Below, piece by piece: positions 62,152 through 64,000 of a DNA stretch of 64,000 bases. The stretch comes from Hyphomicrobiales bacterium (lineage in GTDB: Bacteria > Pseudomonadota > Alphaproteobacteria > Rhizobiales > Rhizobiaceae): positions 483,378 to 547,377 of the forward strand of contig UBZP01000015.1 of the NCBI GenBank assembly GCA_900469965.1, written 5' to 3'. The notes beneath the pieces are model-generated. The model saw only the letters and a program-made list of their open reading frames with translations, searched no databases and was not told where the DNA came from. The position numbers and the translations under genes were made by a program. The first letter of the stretch is position 1; every line of letters starts with the position of its first letter.

Positions 62152-63987
62152 ATGCAATCACCTCGGGATTTTTCCGAATCGCTCTACGAGCTGCTGCCCT
62201 TCCCGGTCATCGTCACCGACCTCGAGGCGGTGCGCTTCTTTCTCAACGAGGCAGGACGCCGGACGCTCGGATGGGAAGGCAAGGGGGCGGCGGACGAGGC
62301 ACTGCCTGCGGTGCTGCGCTGCGACGACGTCGCGCAACTGCTGCAGGGGCTTGCCGTCTCCGGCCGCGGCCACAGCCATGTCATGCAGTTCCTCCGGGCC
62401 GACGGGTCGGAATTCGAGGCGTCTGCCCATGTGATCGCACTCGGCGAGGCCGATCGGCAAACCGGCTATGCGCTCATGCTGCGCAGCCTGTCGACCGGCG
62501 GGAGCCACGGCGAGCAGGTGATGCTCGGCAGCCGGATCTATTCCGCGCTGGACAAGATCCCCGAAGGCGTCGTCATCTTCGACCGCAACGAAAGGGTGCT
62601 GGTCTTCAACCGCGCGTTTCGAGAGAGCTGCGGGGCGGCAAAGCATGCCTTGCGCGTCGGCGTCAGCCTGGAGAGCATCCTGAGGGCCAACGTCCGGTCG
62701 GGAATCTACAAGGGTATCGTCGAAGGCACCCCGGAAGCCGAGGCGGTGGTCCAGGCCCGCCTGGCCCATCACCGCGAGCAGAGCGGGGTGCCGACGATCT
62801 TTCCGACCGGCGACGGCCGCTGGATCCGCTCGGAATGCCATGCGACCGGCAGCGGCGAGGTGATCGGTCTGCGGATCGACGTCACCGACCTGAAGGCCAT
62901 CGAGGAGGCGCTCGACGCCAAGCAGCGCCAGTATGCGGAATTGCTGCGGCTCCTTCCCGACCAGATCGTGCGGGCCGACCGGGACCTGATCATCCGGTTC
63001 TGCAACGAGCCCTATGCCAGTTTCCGCGGCACGACGCCCGAGAGGCTGATCGGCCGCAACCTGAAGGAGATCGAGGAAAGGCAGAGCGCCGGCCTCAGGG
63101 CGCTGATGCGGATCACGCCCGAGGCCCCGATCCTGACGGGCGAGTTCCGGATGCCCAACGCGCAGGGCGAAATCCGTTCGATCCTGTGGATCGCGACGGC
63201 GACCTTCGAGGGGGCGCAGGCGGTGGAGTTCGTCGCCGTCGGCCGCGACGTGACCGAGACCTGGCGGCAGCACGAGCGCCTGGAGGAACAGGCGCTCGAG
63301 TTGCAGCGCAAGAACGAGGCGCTGAACCAGTTCACGGCGACGGTGTCGCACGACCTGAAGGCGCCCATCAGGCACATCGCCTCGTTCGCCGAGATGATCG
63401 CCGAGGACATCGAGCGGGGCGAACTGGACGATCTCGCGCTGCATGCCGACTATGTGCGGCAGGCGGCCAGGCGCATGCAGCGGCTGGTCGAACGCCTGCT
63501 GGAATATGCGCAGATCGCCTACAGCATCCGGCATGTGGAGCGGGTCCCGCTCGACGCCGTCGTCTCCGACGCGATGACGTTGCTGGCCAGCCACATTCGC
63601 GAGGCGAATGCCGAGATCGAGGTGACGCCGCTGCCCTGCGTCAAGGGCGACCCGGAGCTCCTGCGGCGACTGATGCAGAACCTGATCGGCAACGCCGTCA
63701 AGTATCGGCATTCCGACCGGGCGCCGCGGGTGCGGGTCCATGGCGAGGCCAGTGCCGACGAGGTGCGCATCGTCGTGGAGGACGACGGCATCGGCATCGA
63801 CCCCAAATACGCCGAGGCCGTGTTCGGACTGTTCCAGCGGCTGCACCAGGACGAGAAGCGCTATGACGGCACCGGCATCGGGCTGGCGCTCGCCAAGCGG
63901 ATCGTCGAGAGCCATGCGGGCTCGATCTCTCTCGACACGACCTATCGGAACGGTGCCCGTTTCGTGGTGACTTTGCCGCGGGCCTAG
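62152..63987 (+). CDS. Soluble PAS-domain sensor histidine kinase
   Basis: A 611-residue kinase without membrane segments, so it senses an internal signal. In order: PAS 1 (about 7-110), PAS 2 (about 120-240), PAS 3 (about 255-375), each with the typical FN.AF/RFCN.PY pieces; dimerisation helix with the phosphorylated His400 in TATVSHDLKAPIRH; and an ATPase domain with N box (LMQNLIGNAVKYRHS), G1 (EDDGIGID) and G2 (DGTGIGLALAKRI). It is the 'phytochrome-like' kinase type. No response regulator is visible to the window's end. The start is uncertain: GGGAGG at 62132 is 14 bases from the ATG at 62152, and a GTG at 62137 is the alternative. The 180-base gap from sufA has no gene. Confidence 0.87.
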   Translation: MQSPRDFSESLYELLPFPVIVTDLEAVRFFLNEAGRRTLGWEGKGAADEALPAVLRCDDVAQLLQGLAVSGRGHSHVMQFLRADGSEFEASAHVIALGEADRQTGYALMLRSLSTGGSHGEQVMLGSRIYSALDKIPEGVVIFDRNERVLVFNRAFRESCGAAKHALRVGVSLESILRANVRSGIYKGIVEGTPEAEAVVQARLAHHREQSGVPTIFPTGDGRWIRSECHATGSGEVIGLRIDVTDLKAIEEALDAKQRQYAELLRLLPDQIVRADRDLIIRFCNEPYASFRGTTPERLIGRNLKEIEERQSAGLRALMRITPEAPILTGEFRMPNAQGEIRSILWIATATFEGAQAVEFVAVGRDVTETWRQHERLEEQALELQRKNEALNQFTATVSHDLKAPIRHIASFAEMIAEDIERGELDDLALHADYVRQAARRMQRLVERLLEYAQIAYSIRHVERVPLDAVVSDAMTLLASHIREANAEIEVTPLPCVKGDPELLRRLMQNLIGNAVKYRHSDRAPRVRVHGEASADEVRIVVEDDGIGIDPKYAEAVFGLFQRLHQDEKRYDGTGIGLALAKRIVESHAGSISLDTTYRNGARFVVTLPRA

Positions 63988-64000
63988 GGTCAGGACCTAT

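Noticed and set aside
62158..63915. Long minus-strand frame opposite the histidine kinase
   Set aside because: Mirror image of a clear PAS/HisKA/ATPase gene; its composition is that of reverse-complement high-GC codons.

Overview
The window is a gene-dense, GC-rich stretch of an alphaproteobacterial chromosome. Gene content and order point to the Rhizobiales, most likely Rhizobiaceae or a close relative. The markers are recA-alaS, an NADP-type icd, trmJ-murI, an isolated rpsD, the purB / DUF1476 / purC-purS-purQ-purL / bolA / grxD block, a mannosylfructose synthase-phosphatase pair of the Agrobacterium type, and a suf operon of the form sufS2-B-C-D-S-T-A. I found no tRNA or rRNA gene, CRISPR array, insertion sequence, integrase or prophage. 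This is core chromosome with small accessory insertions.

Layout. 1-1.1 kb: the start of psuG and complete psuK (pseudouridine breakdown), leftward. 1.3-5.5 kb: recA behind a LexA-type operator, then alaS. 5.5-6.2 kb: a 0.7 kb gap with no convincing gene. 6.2-9.5 kb: a membrane diguanylate cyclase convergent with mfpsA-mfppB. 9.7-12.8 kb: a MarR-regulated MFS transporter with three related palindromes, then icd. 13.1-17.9 kb: a secreted protein, a PhzF-family enzyme, trmJ, murI and an orphan HerA/DUF87-type ATPase. 17.9-24.4 kb: an EEP-fold hydrolase, rpsD, glutaminase, ttcA, an inositol-monophosphatase-family gene broken by an amber codon, a Bcr/CflA-type exporter and grxD. 24.5-32.3 kb: a tiny basic protein, bolA, and the purine genes purL, purQ, purS and purC, with an ArsC-family gene, a lipoprotein gene and a coiled-coil gene among them; then the ATP-synthase zeta subunit and purB. 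32.3-36.5 kb: small membrane and secreted proteins, rpe, a P1/S58 peptidase and an orphan LivJ-like binding protein. 36.7-42.4 kb: a molybdoenzyme-maturation set (flavin reductase, MoxR ATPase, CoxE/VWA protein, XdhC in two pieces, a molybdopterin-binding/MobA-like fusion, a TfoX-domain protein). 42.4-53.7 kb: NUDIX, RhlE-type helicase, M23 peptidase, DUF455, bcp, a 1129-residue AsmA-like protein, a micro-ORF, tyrS and anmK. 53.8-62 kb: an alpha/beta hydrolase divergent from the suf operon. 62.2-64 kb: a soluble PAS histidine kinase.

Themes. De novo purine synthesis occupies 25-32 kb (FGAM synthetase PurLQS, SAICAR synthetase, adenylosuccinate lyase). Iron-sulfur metabolism is represented twice, by the BolA-Grx4 pair and the suf operon. 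The suf promoter overlaps a TGA-N9-TCA (RirA-type) motif, and an Irr ICE-type element lies at the expected start of transcription, which suggests control by both rhizobial iron regulators. Cell-wall functions are scattered (murI, anmK, M23 peptidase). The items most worth a second look are the small proteins inserted in conserved operons (49 aa in suf, 81 aa between bolA and grxD, about 85 aa between purS and purQ), the palindrome trio around the MarR/MFS pair, the amber-interrupted gene, the maturation cluster with no molybdoenzyme beside it, and a 30-codon ORF with an excellent ribosome binding site in a 0.5 kb gap upstream of nothing obvious.
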